Both the position numbers and the translations under genes were made by a program. Below the pieces are notes generated by a model. It did not search any database. It had not been told where the DNA came from and saw nothing but the letters and a program-made list of their open reading frames with translations. This document shows, in pieces, positions 28,135-38,071 of a DNA stretch of 64,000 nucleotides (the stretch's first letter is position 1; each line of letters opens with the position of its first letter). The DNA comes from Ornithinibacillus californiensis (GTDB lineage Bacteria > Bacillota > Bacilli > Bacillales > Amphibacillaceae): positions 1 through 64,000 of the forward strand of contig NZ_LDUE01000006.1 in assembly GCF_001038485.1 (NCBI RefSeq), written 5' to 3'.

Positions 28135-28791
28135 CTATTCAACATATTTAACATTAATCTCTGCTACCTCATAGAACTCCTTTTTTAAGTTGTTGTACTT
28201 GGTAGTGAACTCATTGAAGGTTTCATTAGCTTTAATAACTTCTTGATATTTTAAATTAACTTTTTCAATTTGGGCTTGCAATTCTTCTTGCTCTAAGTCA
28301 TCTCGCTGAAGCATTTCATATAGTTCTCTTTCCAATTTCAGGGATTCATTATACGCCTGATGGAGTGTTTCATAAGCATCAAAACGATTTGTCATTGTCT
28401 CATACATGGTCTTTGCTTGATCCTTGGTTTCTTCATCCTTTATTTCTTCTATCAATACTTTAGCTTTTTCAAATTCTTCACGCGATGCAGCTAAGCTTTC
28501 CTTTTCAGACTTAATTAACTCAGTTCTTTCTTCAATGGAAGAAAGTGCTTGTCCGGCTAATTCTTCTATTTTGTCTAACTCGTCTATTCCTAACTCAATA
28601 ATTTGTTTATATAGTTCTTGTTCTTCCTGTTCTAACTGTATAATTTCATCTTGATATTCCTGAAACCCTACCTCTAGGTGAACAGCTTCTTCTAAATGAT
28701 TATAAATTTGTGTTTCTGGGCTATTCCCACAAGATGCTAAGAAAATTACTACTCCTAACATAACAAACACTACAAATTGTTTGGACCTCAC
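28135..28791 (-). CDS. ykyA: YkyA-like cell-wall-binding lipoprotein
   Basis: This 218-residue predicted lipoprotein has the lipobox IFLASC (Cys about residue 21). The mature part is almost entirely charged helix, with long coiled-coil stretches rich in Glu, Gln and Leu (about 45-215). This fits the YkyA family, found next to pdhA in B. subtilis, as here. Related proteins are annotated as putative cell-wall-binding lipoproteins, and function is not established. The start is GTG at 28791, after AGAGGGGGAT. Confidence 0.82.
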   Translation of the reverse strand: MRSKQFVVFVMLGVVIFLASCGNSPETQIYNHLEEAVHLEVGFQEYQDEIIQLEQEEQELYKQIIELGIDELDKIEELAGQALSSIEERTELIKSEKESLAASREEFEKAKVLIEEIKDEETKDQAKTMYETMTNRFDAYETLHQAYNESLKLERELYEMLQRDDLEQEELQAQIEKVNLKYQEVIKANETFNEFTTKYNNLKKEFYEVAEINVKYVE

Positions 28792-28993
28792 GTCTCTTAA
28801 TCCCCCTCTTACATGATGTATAAAGCGTCTCTGTAGAACTGATAATTAGTATATCATAAATTTGTAATAGCGACCTTATAAAATACAAGCCTATCTATAG
28901 TAAAATTATGCCTTATTAACTAATAATATGATAAACTATTTAAATGATTGTAATATGATAAACTATGACATATATAGAGATGGAGTGATTAAC

Positions 28994-29545
28994 ATGCTAA
29001 CTATGGAGGATGTTGTGCGCGAAGGTCATCCTTCCTTGCGACAAGTTGCTGAAGAGGTAGTCCTACCCCCAACTGATGATGAAATATCCATGTTAAGCAG
29101 TATGCTAGAATTCTTGAAAAATAGCCAAGACGAAAAGATTTGTGCTAAATATAATTTAAGACCAGGAGTTGGGATTGCTGCCCCACAGTTAGGTATTGCC
29201 AAAAGAATGGTTGCAGTTCATTTCGAAGATTCTAATGGAAAGTTATATAGTTACGGATTATTCAACCCAAAGATAATCAGTCATTCTGTGGAAAAAGCTT
29301 ATTTAACTGTTGGAGAAGGATGTCTATCCGTGGATCGAACTGTTGAAGGATTTGTTCCAAGATATGCTCGTATTACGGTAAGAGCTACTGATATAGAAGG
29401 TAATGAAATTAAGCTCCGTTTAAAGGAATACGCTGCTATCGTATTCCAACATGAAATTGATCACTTAAATGGTATTATGTTCTACGATCATATCAATAAA
29501 GAAGATCCATTTGCAATTCCAGAAAACTCTAAACCAATTGAATAA
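28994..29545 (+). CDS. def: Peptide deformylase
   Basis: This 183-residue metalloenzyme removes the formyl group from the N-terminal methionine of new proteins. Its three motifs are [10 protein letters not shown] (about residue 57), EGCLSV with the metal-binding Cys (about 110) and HEIDHLNG with two metal histidines and the catalytic Glu (about 153). Length and the insertion between motifs fit the type 2 (YkrB/DefB) group of Gram-positive bacteria. I chose ATG at 28994, preceded by GGAGTG. The longer frame from 28928 has no site. Confidence 0.95.
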   Translation: MLTMEDVVREGHPSLRQVAEEVVLPPTDDEISMLSSMLEFLKNSQDEKICAKYNLRPGVGIAAPQLGIAKRMVAVHFEDSNGKLYSYGLFNPKIISHSVEKAYLTVGEGCLSVDRTVEGFVPRYARITVRATDIEGNEIKLRLKEYAAIVFQHEIDHLNGIMFYDHINKEDPFAIPENSKPIE

Positions 29546-29550
29546 AAAAT

Positions 29551-29582
29551 ATGGCCTGGCTCGTTTAGTCAGGTCTTTTTTG
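29551..29582 (+). terminator. Terminator after def
   Basis: GGCCTG pairs with CAGGTC (one G-T pair) around a 10-base loop, followed by TTTTTTG. The stem is short but the T run is good. Confidence 0.6.
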
Positions 29583-29806
29583 TGCCATGAATAGAATCCG
29601 TATAAATGAGAAAAATATACATAAGTAACTAGGTCATCTTGTCTGTCTAACGTTCGATAGCTTTTTTTAAAAATGTTTTTTTTAGTAAATCAATGATTTT
29701 TATTTCAATATTTTTAAATCCATACTATACTATAGGTAAGAGGGATTGGACGGTAGAAATTTTTATATGCTTTTCTTTAATCTTTTAGAAAGGAGTGTAT
29801 GTCCTT

Positions 29807-29893
29807 ATGTTACGTCGCCTAAAAGAAAAGCTAAAGAAGCGTTGGAAGGATTTTTTAGGCCGAGGACGTGTACCTACAACTTTTAAAGAATAA
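29807..29893 (+). CDS. 28-residue cationic amphipathic peptide ORF
   Basis: The ATG at 29807 follows AAAGGAGTG. The peptide begins MLRRLKEKLKKRWKDFLGRG and ends VPTTFKE. The first 17 residues form a strongly basic amphipathic helix (Leu, Trp, Phe on one side, Lys and Arg on the other). It lies alone in a 614-base gap between def and rpoY, after an AT-rich region and before a long hairpin with a T run at 29903-29985, which looks like a short independent transcript. No family recognised. It could be a membrane-binding small protein, a toxin-like peptide or a coding sRNA. Confidence 0.5.
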   Translation: MLRRLKEKLKKRWKDFLGRGRVPTTFKE

Positions 29894-29902
29894 AGAATAA
29901 GT

Positions 29903-29985
29903 ACAGGCAGGGTATAATGAAGTGCCGATCTACCGATAATGATTTTATTCTTATAGCATTATTAACCTGTCTTTTTTGTTAAGCT
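29903..29985 (+). terminator. Long terminator-like hairpin after the tiny ORF
   Basis: ACAGG near 29903 and TATAATG pair with CATTATTA and CCTGT near 29970, enclosing a long loop, followed by CTTTTTTGTT. The rest of the gap to 30159 holds no ORF. A short CTGG/CCAG hairpin occurs near 30043-30056 in the rpoY-rnjA leader. Confidence 0.55.
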
Positions 29986-30159
29986 ATACTATGTTTACGG
30001 GAATGTTAAATACGGAATGATGTACAATGATCTACACAGTTCTCTGGTACCCCCAGGGATTCTTACATAAAAAGCATTAGAACTATTTTATAGAAGATAG
30101 CCTTTCTTTTTATGAATGGAATGGTAAAAAAAGTTATAGAGAGAGACAGGAGAGATAGT

Positions 30160-30369
30160 ATGATTTTTAAAGTTATTTATCAAGAATCCTCGTATGAAGT
30201 ACCAGTACGAGAACGCTCAAAAAGCCTTTATTTCGAGGCCGATTCCGAGAAGGATATTAGAAAGAAATTAAGTGATCGCGGACTTAATATTGAATACATC
30301 CAGCCACTAGATGAAGCACATTTGGAATATGAAAAACAATCCGAAGATTTTAAAGTGGAGAGCGTCTAA
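30160..30369 (+). CDS. rpoY: RNA polymerase epsilon subunit
   Basis: This 69-residue protein begins [20 protein letters not shown] and continues TKSLYFEAD-like into [20 protein letters not shown], matching the epsilon subunit (YkzG, DUF1447) of Firmicute RNA polymerase. It folds like the phage Gp2 inhibitor and sits on the polymerase jaw. The ATG at 30160 has AGGAGAG upstream. The frame is open to 30112 without another site. It is 2 bases before rnjA, the conserved rpoY-rnjA operon. Confidence 0.9.
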   Translation: MIFKVIYQESSYEVPVRERSKSLYFEADSEKDIRKKLSDRGLNIEYIQPLDEAHLEYEKQSEDFKVESV

Positions 30370-30371
30370 AG

Positions 30372-32039
30372 ATGAAGTTTGTAAAAAATGATCAAGCAGC
30401 TGTATTTTCACTAGGTGGATTAGGTGAAATTGGAAAAAATACGTATGGCGTACAATTCCAAGATGAAATAATCCTAATTGATGCTGGAATTAAATTTCCT
30501 GAAGATGAACTATTAGGGATTGATTATGTAATTCCTGATTATACGTACCTAGTGCAAAACCAAGATAAAATTAAAGGCTTAATAGTGACTCATGGTCATG
30601 AAGACCATATTGGTGGAATTCCTTATTTACTGCGCGAAATTAATATACCAATCTATGCAGGTAAGCTTGCGATTGGCTTAATTAGAAATAAGTTAGAAGA
30701 ACATGGATTATTAAGAAATGCAAAATTAAATACCATTCAAGAAGATGACATCATTAAATTCCGTAAAACATCCGTAAGCTTTTTCCGTACTACACATAGT
30801 ATTCCTGACGCATATGGTATTGTCGTCAAAACTCCTCCAGGAAATATTGTTCATACTGGGGACTTTAAATTCGACTTTACACCTGTTGGGGAACCAGCTA
30901 ACTTAGCAAAAATGGCAGAAATAGGAAGAGAAGGAGTGCTTTGCCTTCTTTCTGATAGTACTAACAGTGAAGTACCAGGTTTTACTTTGTCTGAAAAAGT
31001 TGTTGGAGCTAACATAAGTGATATCTTTAGTCGAGTATCTGGAAGAATAATATTTGCAACCTTTGCATCTAATATCTATCGTTTACAACAGATGGTTGAA
31101 GCTGCCGTTCGTTATAATCGTAAAGTAGCAGTTTTTGGTCGCAGTATGGAGTCTGCAATAGCACTTGGTCAAGAATTAGGTTATATCCAGGCGCCAAAAG
31201 ATACGTTTATCGATGCACATGAAATTAATCGTTTACCTGCTAATGAAGTAACCATTCTTTGTACTGGTTCCCAGGGCGAACCAATGGCAGCATTATCAAG
31301 AATAGCAAATGGTACTCATAGACAGATTCAAATTATCCCAGGTGACACTGTTGTATTCTCCTCTTCACCAATCCCAGGAAATACATTAAGTGTAAGTAAG
31401 ACTATCAATATGTTATATCGTGCTGGAGCAGACGTCATCCACGGTAAATTAAATGATATTCACACTTCTGGTCATGGTAGCCAAGAAGAGCAAAAATTAA
31501 TGCTACGTCTAATGAATCCGAAGTATTTCATGCCGATCCATGGTGAATATCGCATGTTAGTTGAACACACGAAGCTTGCAGAAATGTGTGGAGTAAGCTT
31601 CGAGAATTCTTTTGTTATGGATATTGGTGATGTATTAGCACTAAGCAAAGATAGTGCTCAAGTTGCTGGTAAGATACCTTCAGGTTCAGTATATGTCGAT
31701 GGTAGTGGTATTGGAGATATAGGAAATATCGTACTTCGAGATCGCCGCATCCTTTCTGAAGAAGGTTTAGTAATAGTAGTCGTTAGTATTAATATGAAAG
31801 AGTTTAAAATAGCTGCAGGTCCTGATATCATTTCACGTGGATTTGTTTATATGCGTGAATCCGAAGATATGATTAATCAGGCACAGAAGTTAGTTTCTAC
31901 ACATCTAAATAAAGTAATGGAGAGAAAGACAACACAATGGTCTGAAATTAAAAATGAAATCACAGATACAATTGCTCCATTCTTATATGAAAAGACAAAA
32001 CGTCGTCCAATGATTTTACCAATCATAATGGAAGTGTAA
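30372..32039 (+). CDS. rnjA: Ribonuclease J1
   Basis: This 555-residue metallo-beta-lactamase/beta-CASP nuclease has the Zn-binding HGHEDHIGG (about residue 74), HTGDFKFD, and the beta-CASP domain with [15 protein letters not shown] and [12 protein letters not shown]. The C-terminal [10 protein letters not shown] and the dimerisation region follow. RNase J1 has 5'-3' exonuclease and endonuclease activity in mRNA decay and 16S rRNA maturation. It starts at 30372, right after rpoY. The SR1P peptide encoded at 20083-20199 is known in B. subtilis to promote GapA binding to this enzyme. Confidence 0.96.
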   Translation: MKFVKNDQAAVFSLGGLGEIGKNTYGVQFQDEIILIDAGIKFPEDELLGIDYVIPDYTYLVQNQDKIKGLIVTHGHEDHIGGIPYLLREINIPIYAGKLAIGLIRNKLEEHGLLRNAKLNTIQEDDIIKFRKTSVSFFRTTHSIPDAYGIVVKTPPGNIVHTGDFKFDFTPVGEPANLAKMAEIGREGVLCLLSDSTNSEVPGFTLSEKVVGANISDIFSRVSGRIIFATFASNIYRLQQMVEAAVRYNRKVAVFGRSMESAIALGQELGYIQAPKDTFIDAHEINRLPANEVTILCTGSQGEPMAALSRIANGTHRQIQIIPGDTVVFSSSPIPGNTLSVSKTINMLYRAGADVIHGKLNDIHTSGHGSQEEQKLMLRLMNPKYFMPIHGEYRMLVEHTKLAEMCGVSFENSFVMDIGDVLALSKDSAQVAGKIPSGSVYVDGSGIGDIGNIVLRDRRILSEEGLVIVVVSINMKEFKIAAGPDIISRGFVYMRESEDMINQAQKLVSTHLNKVMERKTTQWSEIKNEITDTIAPFLYEKTKRRPMILPIIMEV

Positions 32040-32085
32040 AAAAGGAAGTCACCTAGGTTAAAACCTAGGCTGACTTCCTTTTTTG
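32040..32085 (+). terminator. Terminator after rnjA
   Basis: AAAAAGGAAGTC and CCTAGGTT pair with AACCTAGG and GACTTCCTTTTTT with a small internal mismatch. It is usable in both directions, for rnjA and convergent ktrC. Confidence 0.9.
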
Positions 32086-32087
32086 GA

Positions 32088-32753
32088 TTATTCATCAATA
32101 ACTAACTGTCTTTCAAACCTTGCAATATCTTTGTCTGCACCAACAACTACTAATATATCATCTCTTGTCAAAATATCATCAGGAGTTGGAGAAACATTGA
32201 TATGTGGTCCTTGCTTGATTGCAACGACAGTACAGCCGAATTTCGCACGAATATCTAGCTCAATAATTGACTTCCCTGCCATCTTATTTCCAGCTTTTAC
32301 TTCAACAATGCTATGATCGTCTGAAAGTTCAAGGTAATCTACTATATTATTCGATATGATACTATGAGCAATCCTTCTTCCCATATCCCGCTCTGGGTGA
32401 ACAACTTGATGTGCACCAATCTTATTTAAGATTTTTGCATGATAGTCATTCTGCGCTTTCACTGTTATTCGTTCCACACCTAATTCTACTAAGACTACAG
32501 TAGTCAATATACTGGCCTGTATATTATCACCTATAGCAACGATGACATGATCAATATTTTTAATACCTAATTCCTTTAAAGTTGTCTCGTCCGTTGAATC
32601 AGCAATTACCGCGTGGGAGGCTATATTTTTATACTGATTTACTCGCTCTTCGTCACGATCGATAGCGAGAACCTCCATCCCTTCACGGCTTAATTCCTGA
32701 CATATACTTCCCCCGAATCTACCTAAGCCAATTACTGCAAATTCTTTTCTCAT
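32088..32753 (-). CDS. ktrC: KtrC-type potassium channel regulatory subunit (RCK protein)
   Basis: This 221-residue cytosolic gating ring subunit has an N-terminal TrkA-N/RCK domain with the nucleotide-binding loop VIGLGRFGGSICQEL and the acidic end AIDRDEERV. A C-terminal TrkA-C domain (about 135-221) binds c-di-AMP in the Ktr family. Its position beside rnjA matches ykqB (ktrC) of B. subtilis. Its membrane partner KtrD is encoded at 50679-52043, about 18 kb away. The ATG at 32753 follows CTGGAGGA. Confidence 0.9.
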   Translation of the reverse strand: MRKEFAVIGLGRFGGSICQELSREGMEVLAIDRDEERVNQYKNIASHAVIADSTDETTLKELGIKNIDHVIVAIGDNIQASILTTVVLVELGVERITVKAQNDYHAKILNKIGAHQVVHPERDMGRRIAHSIISNNIVDYLELSDDHSIVEVKAGNKMAGKSIIELDIRAKFGCTVVAIKQGPHINVSPTPDDILTRDDILVVVGADKDIARFERQLVIDE

Positions 32754-32804
32754 TTCGTTCCTCCAGATAATTCATCTTATACTTATTACTTTATCAATTG
32801 AATG

Positions 32805-32844
32805 AAAAAGAAGCAATTTCTAGTATCGAAATTGCTTCTTTTTT
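32805..32844 (-). terminator. Terminator of the ABC exporter operon
   Basis: AAAAAGAAGCAATTTC pairs perfectly with GAAATTGCTTCTTTTT around a 7-base loop. T runs occur on both strands. Confidence 0.9.
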
Positions 32845-32849
32845 AAAGG

Positions 32850-34691
32850 TTACATCGCATCTAGCATTTGGAATTGGGAGCGAACTAAATGATAATACTC
32901 TCCCTTTTTCTCCATTAACTCTGCATGATTTCCATTTTCAAGTATTTTACCATGCTCTAATACAAAGATATTATCAGCTTCACGGATAGTAGAAAGTCTG
33001 TGAGCAATAATGATTGCAGTTCGACCATTTAACAGCCTTTTTAGAGCAGCTTGAATTTTCAATTCCGTTTCAGTATCAATACTTGCTGTAGCTTCATCTA
33101 AAATAATAATACTTGGATTTGCTAGCAATGCACGTGCAAATGATAATAATTGTCTTTCACCTGCTGAGAGGATGTTACCTCTCTCTTCCACTTCTGTTTG
33201 GTAGTCATTTGCTAAACGTTTGATAAAATCATGCGCCCCTACTACCTTGGCAGCTTCGATAACCTCTTCATCAGTTGCATCAGGTCGACCAAAACGGATA
33301 TTATCCATAATCGTTCCAGAAAAGATAAAGGTATCTTGTAAAACAACACTGATGTGGTTACGTAAGCTCTTTAATGATACTTCTCGTAAGTTATGACCAT
33401 CAATTCTAACCTGCCCTTTCGTAGGGTCATAGAATCTACTAATTAAGTTAGCAATTGTTGATTTACCACTTCCAGTATGACCTACTAAAGCAATCGTTTG
33501 ACCTGGCTTCATCTCAAGCGAAACTTCATGTAAAGCAATACGGTCACTATTGTATGAGAATTGAACCTTATCAAATTCAATATGCCCTTTCATTGTATCA
33601 AATTCATAAGCATTCTCTACTTCATCCACGTTCGGCTTCTCATCTAAGTATTCAAATATACGTTCAGAAGAGGCCATTGCTACAAGTAGTTGGTTATACA
33701 TTTGGCCTAATCGTGAAATTGGATCCCAGAACATACCTAAGAAGAAAGCAAACGCGATAAATGTACCAGGTTCAATCCCTCCAGCCTCTGGCCCTATGAT
33801 AATTAAATGAGCTCCATATGCAATTAAAATAACGGTGCCAATAGCATTACTCATTTCAACAAACGGACGGAACATAGCACTCTTTTTAGTTGCATCAATC
33901 CAAGCAGAAAAAGTATCGGTATTTAATCCATTGAAGTATTCTGTATTTTCCTTTTCTTGTGTAAAGGATTGCGTAATTCGGATTCCTTGAATACTTTCAT
34001 TCAAATGGGAATTCATTCTAGATTGTTGAATACGAACTTCCTGCCATGTACGCCGAATCTTTCTTCTGAGTACCGTCGTAATATAGAACATCAAAGGTAG
34101 GATAACCAATACTGCAAGCGCTAATTTAGGGCTTAGTGCAAACAGAATGGTTACAATCCCGAGTAATGTCAAGATATCCATTAGTAAATTGATAATACCG
34201 TTAGAAAATAGCTCTTGCAGTGAATTCGTATCATTCATGATACGTACTAAGATCGAACCTGCTGAACGTTTATCAAAGAAGTTATTAGATAAGCTTTGCA
34301 CATGGGTGAATAAGTGTTGCCTTAAATCATAAATAACGTTTTGGCCAAGTAAGTTTACCCATTTTATTCGTAAATAGTTTGCAATGTAACTGATTAAGTA
34401 AAGAACCCCTATGATAATAACTAGATAGATTAATAGGTCCGTATCCTTATTAGCAATTGCAATATCAAATGCAGCTTTACCAATTAGTATTGGGATCGTT
34501 AAACGAACAGCAGTAGATACTACCATTGCGATTATTGCACCAAGCAAATAAGTTTTTGTATAAGGCCTTAAATATACAAGCAAACGCCATATTTGCTTCC
34601 AGTTAAAGGGCTTTTCAATCGCTTGATCAATCGTATAATAAAATCGTTTTAAATGTCGTTTTTCGGGGGTACTCCCCTTCTTATTAGCCAT
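32850..34691 (-). CDS. Heterodimeric ABC exporter, subunit with canonical Walker B
   Basis: This 613-residue half-transporter has a six-helix ABC exporter domain (about 35-340) and an ATPase domain (about 370-613). Walker A is GHTGSGKST and Walker B IIILDEATASID has the catalytic Glu, but the signature is LSAGERQ rather than LSGGQ. In heterodimeric exporters such as BmrCD and TM287/288 this pattern marks the subunit whose Walker site is active and whose signature is degenerate. It starts 12 bases after the partner gene. By length the nearest Bacillus pair is probably YfiB/YfiC. The substrate is unknown. The ATG at 34691 follows AAGGGGGGAT. Confidence 0.9.
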   Translation of the reverse strand: MANKKGSTPEKRHLKRFYYTIDQAIEKPFNWKQIWRLLVYLRPYTKTYLLGAIIAMVVSTAVRLTIPILIGKAAFDIAIANKDTDLLIYLVIIIGVLYLISYIANYLRIKWVNLLGQNVIYDLRQHLFTHVQSLSNNFFDKRSAGSILVRIMNDTNSLQELFSNGIINLLMDILTLLGIVTILFALSPKLALAVLVILPLMFYITTVLRRKIRRTWQEVRIQQSRMNSHLNESIQGIRITQSFTQEKENTEYFNGLNTDTFSAWIDATKKSAMFRPFVEMSNAIGTVILIAYGAHLIIIGPEAGGIEPGTFIAFAFFLGMFWDPISRLGQMYNQLLVAMASSERIFEYLDEKPNVDEVENAYEFDTMKGHIEFDKVQFSYNSDRIALHEVSLEMKPGQTIALVGHTGSGKSTIANLISRFYDPTKGQVRIDGHNLREVSLKSLRNHISVVLQDTFIFSGTIMDNIRFGRPDATDEEVIEAAKVVGAHDFIKRLANDYQTEVEERGNILSAGERQLLSFARALLANPSIIILDEATASIDTETELKIQAALKRLLNGRTAIIIAHRLSTIREADNIFVLEHGKILENGNHAELMEKKGEYYHLVRSQFQMLDAM

Positions 34692-34703
34692 CTTTATCCC
34701 CCC

Positions 34704-36452
34704 TTAATTCACAGCATTCATGATAGTATCATGATCCTGATATTGAATATCATAAATTCGTCTATAAGCACCGTTGAGCTGTAGCAACTCATCATGTGTT
34801 CCTCTCTCTACAACTCCACCATCATCTAAAACAATAATTTCATCAGCATGTTTTAGAGAAGATATTCGGTGTGCAATAATAAACGATGTACGTCCCTTCA
34901 TGACCTCTTTTAACGCCTGTTGAATACGGAACTCCGTTTCCATATCAACTGCAGAAGTTGCATCATCTAAAACTAGAATACTAGGGTCAACACAAATGGC
35001 ACGAGCGATAGCGATACGTTGCTTTTGACCACCTGAAAGCCCCATGCCTCTCTCCCCAAGTAACGTGTCATACCCTTTTGGCATTTCCATAATAAAGTCA
35101 TGGGCTTGTGCCCTTTTCGCTGCATCGATAATCTGTTCATCTGTTGCATCTGGATTACCATATGCAATATTCTCACGAATAGTAGTGGAGAATAAGAACG
35201 ATTCTTGTAGAACAAACCCGATATGATTTCTTAACGTTTTTAAATCGTAATCTTGAACAGGTTTTCCATCAACCAGTACCTCGCCACTCTCCGGCTCATA
35301 GAAACGCGTAATTAATTGTGTAATACTAGTTTTACCTGAACCAGTACCACCAATTAACCCAATCGTCTTACCTGGAGGAGCGTCAAAACTTATATTTTTC
35401 AAGGCCGAATCATCGTCTTTTGTATACGTTAATGTCACATCCTTAAATGTAACATGGCCTTTAATTGATTTTTTAACCGCTTCTTCTTTAACAACGATAT
35501 CTTCATTTTCTTCTAAAATCTCTCTAAGTCGTTCGCCTGAAGCCTTTGCTTGAGAGAACATATTGATCACATAACCGACGTTCATGAGCGGTCCCATGAT
35601 GTACCAAACTAAACTAAAGAAAGCGAGTAGTTCTCCAGGATTTAAACTATCATTAATTACTAGATAACCACCAAAAGCAAGTAAGGCTACAGCACATACA
35701 TTCCCAATGAACTCCATTAACGGAAAGTATTTTGCCCATAGTTCTGATGTGCTAACGTAATTCTTACGATAATCATCATTACTAGTAGAAAACCTACCAA
35801 TCTCAAAATCTTCTCGAGATAATGATTTTACTGTATGCATTCCACTAATATTCTCTTGAACCCTTGTATTCAGTTTCCCGAATGATTTACGGATACCTCT
35901 AAATGCTGGGTGTGCTACTTTCTCAAATTTAATTACAACAATAATTAGGAAAGGCATTGCAGCCATCGTTACAAGCGTTAGTGGTACAGAATAATAAAAC
36001 ATAACACTTAAACTTATTGCTATGAGCAAAATAATTCTTATCAATTCAGCAAAGCCAAATGATAAGAAAAAGCGGAACCCCTCTACGTCAGCTGTCAACC
36101 GTGACATAATATCCCCTGTTTTTGCATTATCATAATATTTAAATGATAATACTTGAAGCTTTTTATATAATGCATCACGTAAAGCATAGACCGTACTTAC
36201 TCCAAAACGATCCCCTAAAAACTGGTGGTAAAACGTAGCAATTCCTTTAATTAGCATTAAAACAACAAAGACTGTAGCAATATAAGGAATTAACTCATAT
36301 TGTTCCTTCGCTACTACTTCATCAATTGTTAATTGTAAAATGATAGGATACACAACTGTAATAACCGTTACAAAAAATAAGAAGAATAATGATCCAATGA
36401 AGTACTTTCTATAAGGCCAGTAAAATTGCTTTAGTTTTTTAAATGTATCCAT
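34704..36452 (-). CDS. Heterodimeric ABC exporter, subunit with degenerate Walker B
   Basis: This 582-residue half-transporter has six N-terminal helices (to about 310) and an ATPase domain. Walker A is GGTGSGKTS and the signature is the canonical LSGGQKQ, but Walker B reads LVLDDATSAVD with Asp in place of the catalytic Glu. It therefore complements the following gene, giving one active and one degenerate ATP site. I chose ATG at 36452, just after GGGGGAGG. The frame is open upstream to 36530 but without a site. First gene of the two-gene operon. Confidence 0.9.
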   Translation of the reverse strand: MDTFKKLKQFYWPYRKYFIGSLFFLFFVTVITVVYPIILQLTIDEVVAKEQYELIPYIATVFVVLMLIKGIATFYHQFLGDRFGVSTVYALRDALYKKLQVLSFKYYDNAKTGDIMSRLTADVEGFRFFLSFGFAELIRIILLIAISLSVMFYYSVPLTLVTMAAMPFLIIVVIKFEKVAHPAFRGIRKSFGKLNTRVQENISGMHTVKSLSREDFEIGRFSTSNDDYRKNYVSTSELWAKYFPLMEFIGNVCAVALLAFGGYLVINDSLNPGELLAFFSLVWYIMGPLMNVGYVINMFSQAKASGERLREILEENEDIVVKEEAVKKSIKGHVTFKDVTLTYTKDDDSALKNISFDAPPGKTIGLIGGTGSGKTSITQLITRFYEPESGEVLVDGKPVQDYDLKTLRNHIGFVLQESFLFSTTIRENIAYGNPDATDEQIIDAAKRAQAHDFIMEMPKGYDTLLGERGMGLSGGQKQRIAIARAICVDPSILVLDDATSAVDMETEFRIQQALKEVMKGRTSFIIAHRISSLKHADEIIVLDDGGVVERGTHDELLQLNGAYRRIYDIQYQDHDTIMNAVN

Positions 36453-36580
36453 ACATTCGCCTCCCCCTGAAGTTAAAATTCTTTCTTTCACATAATAACT
36501 AATATAACGGTTTCCGAAATAAATTGCCACAACTTTTTCATAATTTATTAAAATTTTTTATAATGTTTGAAAAGACATTT

Positions 36581-36610
36581 AAAAAAGGCTCCTTAGAAAG
36601 AAGCCTTTTT
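36581..36610 (-). terminator. Terminator after ykuS
   Basis: AAAAAAGGCT pairs with AGCCTTTTT, with an inner CTT/AAG extension, and the minus strand continues TTAAATG. Confidence 0.8.
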
Positions 36611-36613
36611 CGA

Positions 36614-36856
36614 TTAACTTAATTTTTCATTTACGATTTGAGCAATTTCTTCAGCATTTTGTCCACTTGCATTAATTACTGGTCCGGCAATACTTGTATC
36701 TGCCATTCCCATGACATCTTTATCTAAACCCGAAATAACACAGCAATCACAATGTGCAGTATCTGCCTCGGATTTGAGTTCAACGACCTCATGACCCATA
36801 GCCATTAATGCTTCTTTTACATCCGTAAGGGATTCTTCTACTCCGATTCTAGCCAT
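36614..36856 (-). CDS. ykuS: YkuS family protein (UPF0180)
   Basis: This 80-residue soluble protein begins MARIGVEESLTDVKEALM and has the HCDCCVISGLDKDVMGM stretch typical of the UPF0180/YkuS family, of unknown function. The HxDCC cysteines may bind metal, which is inference. The ATG at 36856 follows AGAGGAGTG. An ATG at 36865 overlaps that site. It lies downstream of ykuR-dapH, as in B. subtilis. Confidence 0.87.
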   Translation of the reverse strand: MARIGVEESLTDVKEALMAMGHEVVELKSEADTAHCDCCVISGLDKDVMGMADTSIAGPVINASGQNAEEIAQIVNEKLS

Positions 36857-36915
36857 TATCTTCACTCCTCTAAGTATGCAAATTTACATGCTTAGTTTGA
36901 CCAAAAGGAAAGAAG

Positions 36916-38055
36916 TTATTCGATTTTAATTCTATTGGCAGATATGGATTGAAGCATTTTTGTTACTATAGTAACTCCAACTTGTAAAGCCTCTTCTTTT
37001 GGATTTAATTGTGCATTATGCAACCCATAAGTAGAATCAACACCTAACCAAAACATAAAGCCGGGTATATCCTTTAGCATGAATCCAAAATCTTCCCCTG
37101 TCATGGCTTTCTTTGCTTCAACAAAGCTATATTCTGTTTGTTGTATAACTTCTTGGAATTGCTGAACATATCTCTTATCATTATAGACCTGAAAATAGTT
37201 TGAACCATAATCTATACGCACATCACAATCATGGCTTATTTCAAATCCTCTAGCAACCGATTCGAGTTTCTGTTTTACCTGAAGCATCACTTCTGGTCGC
37301 AAAGTACGAATGGTACCTTCCAACCTTGCAGTTTCTGCTATAGCATTCTGAACATGACCACTCGTCATTTTTCCAATAGTTACGACCGCGCTATCAAGTG
37401 GATCTATTGTTCTAGAAACAATGTCTTGGACCTGTGATATAAAAGTACCTGCAGCCACGGCCATATCCTTTGATAAATGAGGATAAGCAGCATGACCACC
37501 TTTACCTGTAAAGTCAATAAATAACTCACTAGTATTGGCAAAGAGTAACCCTGGTTTAGTAGCAACTGTACCGACAGGGTATTCAGGTGCAATATGTAAT
37601 GCAAAGATACAGTCTGGTCTCCACTTTAAAAAGGCTTCTGATTGCATCATTGGTAATGCACCACCAGGCCCTTCCTCAGCAGGTTGAAATATAAATAAGA
37701 CATCATCCTGAATCGGATGTTTGATAAGGTTCTCTAACGTGCCTAAGGCAATCGTCATATGAAAGTCATGGCCACAAGCATGCATTCTTCCCTCGTGTTG
37801 TGAAGAAAAATCAAACCCAGTAAGTTCATCTATTGGTAGTCCGTCTATATCGGCACGATACCCTATCATTTGCTTCGGATCTTCACCCGAGACCCGTACT
37901 AAGATTCCCGTTTGCCATGTTTTTACTTCGACCCTTTCCGTAGCCATTTCTTGAATCAATCGAAGTAAATATTGCTGAGTTTTATATTCCTGAAAACCTA
38001 TTTCAGGTATTTGATGTAAGTCACGACGTATATCCTTCAGTTTAGCAAGTTCCAT
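36916..38055 (-). CDS. ykuR: N-acetyldiaminopimelate deacetylase
   Basis: This 379-residue M20 amidohydrolase carries out the deacetylation step of the acetylase branch, giving LL-diaminopimelate. Metal-binding motifs are [13 protein letters not shown] (about residue 95) and [12 protein letters not shown] (about 133). The dimerisation domain follows at about 175-290, and the C-terminal [19 protein letters not shown] is conserved. The ATG at 38055 follows AAGGAGA, 16 bases after dapH. Genomic pairing with dapH favours this substrate over general aminoacyl hydrolase activity. Confidence 0.92.
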   Translation of the reverse strand: MELAKLKDIRRDLHQIPEIGFQEYKTQQYLLRLIQEMATERVEVKTWQTGILVRVSGEDPKQMIGYRADIDGLPIDELTGFDFSSQHEGRMHACGHDFHMTIALGTLENLIKHPIQDDVLFIFQPAEEGPGGALPMMQSEAFLKWRPDCIFALHIAPEYPVGTVATKPGLLFANTSELFIDFTGKGGHAAYPHLSKDMAVAAGTFISQVQDIVSRTIDPLDSAVVTIGKMTSGHVQNAIAETARLEGTIRTLRPEVMLQVKQKLESVARGFEISHDCDVRIDYGSNYFQVYNDKRYVQQFQEVIQQTEYSFVEAKKAMTGEDFGFMLKDIPGFMFWLGVDSTYGLHNAQLNPKEEALQVGVTIVTKMLQSISANRIKIE

Positions 38056-38071
38056 CCTGTTTCTCCTTGCT

